NCBI GenBank assembly: GCA_002451165.1
Contig: DKBH01000035.1
Location: forward strand, 1-6,760
Origin: Nitrospiraceae bacterium UBA6905
Lineage (GTDB): Bacteria; Nitrospirota; Thermodesulfovibrionia; Thermodesulfovibrionales; UBA6898
Reading direction: 5' to 3'
Length of the DNA: 6,760 bases
A program made the translations under genes and the position numbers. The notes under the pieces were generated by a model, which saw only the letters and a list, made by a program, of their open reading frames with translations, did no database searches and was not told where the DNA came from. Positions 5,798-6,760 of the stretch are shown here, piece by piece; position 1 is the stretch's first letter, and every line of letters starts with the position of its first letter.

Positions 5798-6760
5798 ATG
5801 GCCGTCTATCCTATTGACGGGATATTGGGGGAGCTGAAAGATGCGGTGACTGCTCATCCGGGAGTAGTTCTTTCCGCACCGCCCGGTGCAGGCAAGACAA
5901 CCCGGGCACCGATTGCGCTGCTTGATGTGGTTCCCCGGGGCCGCATTCTTCTGCTGGAACCGCGGCGGCTTGCCGCTACTTCTGCCGCGCGGTGGATGGC
6001 AATGAGCCTTCAGGAAAACGTGGGTGAGACCGTCGGCTACTCCATACGGTTCGACAGCCGGATCTCTTCAAAGACCCGCATTGAGGTCGTGACCGAGGGT
6101 ATTTTGACCAGGAGGTTACAATCAGACCCCGGCCTTCATGACGTTGCAATGGTCATCTTCGACGAGTTTCACGAACGCAGCATTGACGGCGACCTTGCCC
6201 TGGCATTATGCCTCGACATCCAGAGACACTTGAGAGAAGAACTGAAAATTATGGTTATGTCCGCGACGCTGGACTGCGGACCAATTTCTGCGCTTCTCGG
6301 CAGTGCGCCGGTCATTGCATCTGAAGGCAGGACATTTCCGGTCGAAGAACGGTATGAAGAAAAAAAAGCGGTAGAGCCGCTTCATGAAAACGTTGTCAAC
6401 GCGGTCAGCAGGGCGCTCAGGGAAACGCAGGGAGATATCCTTATCTTTCTGCCGGGCGTAAGGGAGATATGGCGTTGCCATGATGCTCTCAGGGAAGTAC
6501 TTAATACAGAAAAGAAGAAAATTGCCCTGCAGCCGCTTTACGGCGATCTTCCCTTTGAGGATCAGGAGCGGGCTATCCTGCCGTCGCAGAATCGCAAGAT
6601 CGTGCTCGCCACGAATATCGCCGAGACAAGTCTCACCATAGAAGGCGTACGTGTTGTCGTTGACAGCGGCCTGACCCGGAGACTGCAGTATGATCCTTCA
6701 TCGGGCATGAACCGCCTCATAACGGTCAGCGTCTCGAAGGCATCGGCAGAGCAGCGGAAG
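5798..6760 (+). CDS. hrpB: ATP-dependent helicase HrpB, N-terminal part (cut by window edge)
   Basis: This is a DEAH/RHA-type superfamily 2 helicase; its cellular role is still poorly defined. The 321 codons present cover much of the helicase core: Walker A APPGAGKTT (27-35, Lys33), motif II as DEFH rather than DEAH (122-125), motif III SAT (155-157), FLPG (217-220) and motif V region ATNIAETSLTI (from 271). EGRTFPVEERY and VDSGLTRRLQYDP are typical of HrpB. Full-length members have about 820-850 residues, so more than half lies to the right. The ATG at 5798 is chosen because MAVYPIDGIL...HPGVVLSAPPGAGKTT matches the family's short N-terminus. CGGGA at 5785-5789 is a modest ribosome binding site. 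A GTG at 5765 is an alternative but has no family support. Confidence 0.95.
   Translation, partial: MAVYPIDGILGELKDAVTAHPGVVLSAPPGAGKTTRAPIALLDVVPRGRILLLEPRRLAATSAARWMAMSLQENVGETVGYSIRFDSRISSKTRIEVVTEGILTRRLQSDPGLHDVAMVIFDEFHERSIDGDLALALCLDIQRHLREELKIMVMSATLDCGPISALLGSAPVIASEGRTFPVEERYEEKKAVEPLHENVVNAVSRALRETQGDILIFLPGVREIWRCHDALREVLNTEKKKIALQPLYGDLPFEDQERAILPSQNRKIVLATNIAETSLTIEGVRVVVDSGLTRRLQYDPSSGMNRLITVSVSKASAEQRK

Noticed and set aside
5432..5857. 141-codon open frame on the minus strand
   Set aside because: It is antisense to the conserved CxxC/WCPIKH protein and the hrpB start, and has no independent support.

Overview
The window (6,760 bp, moderately GC-rich) begins inside the 3' part of a 5S rRNA gene. 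It then runs through seven protein-coding genes, the last of which is cut by the right edge. The gene set suggests a Gram-negative, diderm, free-living bacterium: a secreted isoaspartyl methyltransferase, a large spermidine-synthase-like membrane protein, a GlpM/DUF3147-like membrane protein, a zincin, a YkgJ Cys-cluster protein and HrpB. This mix resembles Nitrospirota or Desulfobacterota-type genomes. That placement is an impression from protein style, not a search result.

Layout. Positions 1-83 are the end of 5S rRNA, followed by a strong intrinsic terminator (91-124) that closes the rRNA operon. A gap of about 550 bp (125-672) has no convincing gene; it holds a perfect 16-bp tandem duplication (239-270) and a TATAAT box (652-657). 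Next is a plus-strand pair with a 4-base ATGA overlap: a pcm-type protein-L-isoaspartate O-methyltransferase with an N-terminal signal peptide (673-1413), and an 828-residue multi-spanning membrane protein with a central spermidine-synthase/methyltransferase-like domain (1410-3896). A small four-helix membrane protein lies convergently on the minus strand (3953-4282).

From an 85-bp divergent spacer, a second plus-strand series starts: a small zincin metallopeptidase (4368-4748), a YkgJ-family cysteine-cluster protein overlapping it by TTGA (4745-5017), a conserved 195-residue protein of unknown function with a coiled coil, a hydrophobic segment and a CxxC...WCPIKH motif (5165-5752), and the first 321 codons of the ATP-dependent helicase hrpB (5798 to the edge).

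How they may work together. The overlap suggests translational coupling of pcm and the membrane protein, so both may act at the envelope: one repairs aged exported proteins, the other has an unknown SAM-related or purely structural role. The second series looks like ordinary housekeeping genes packed closely together and shows no obvious pathway. I see no CRISPR array, insertion sequence, integrase, tRNA or defence module. The most interesting material is the exported PIMT/SpeE-like pair and the uncharacterised 195-residue family.
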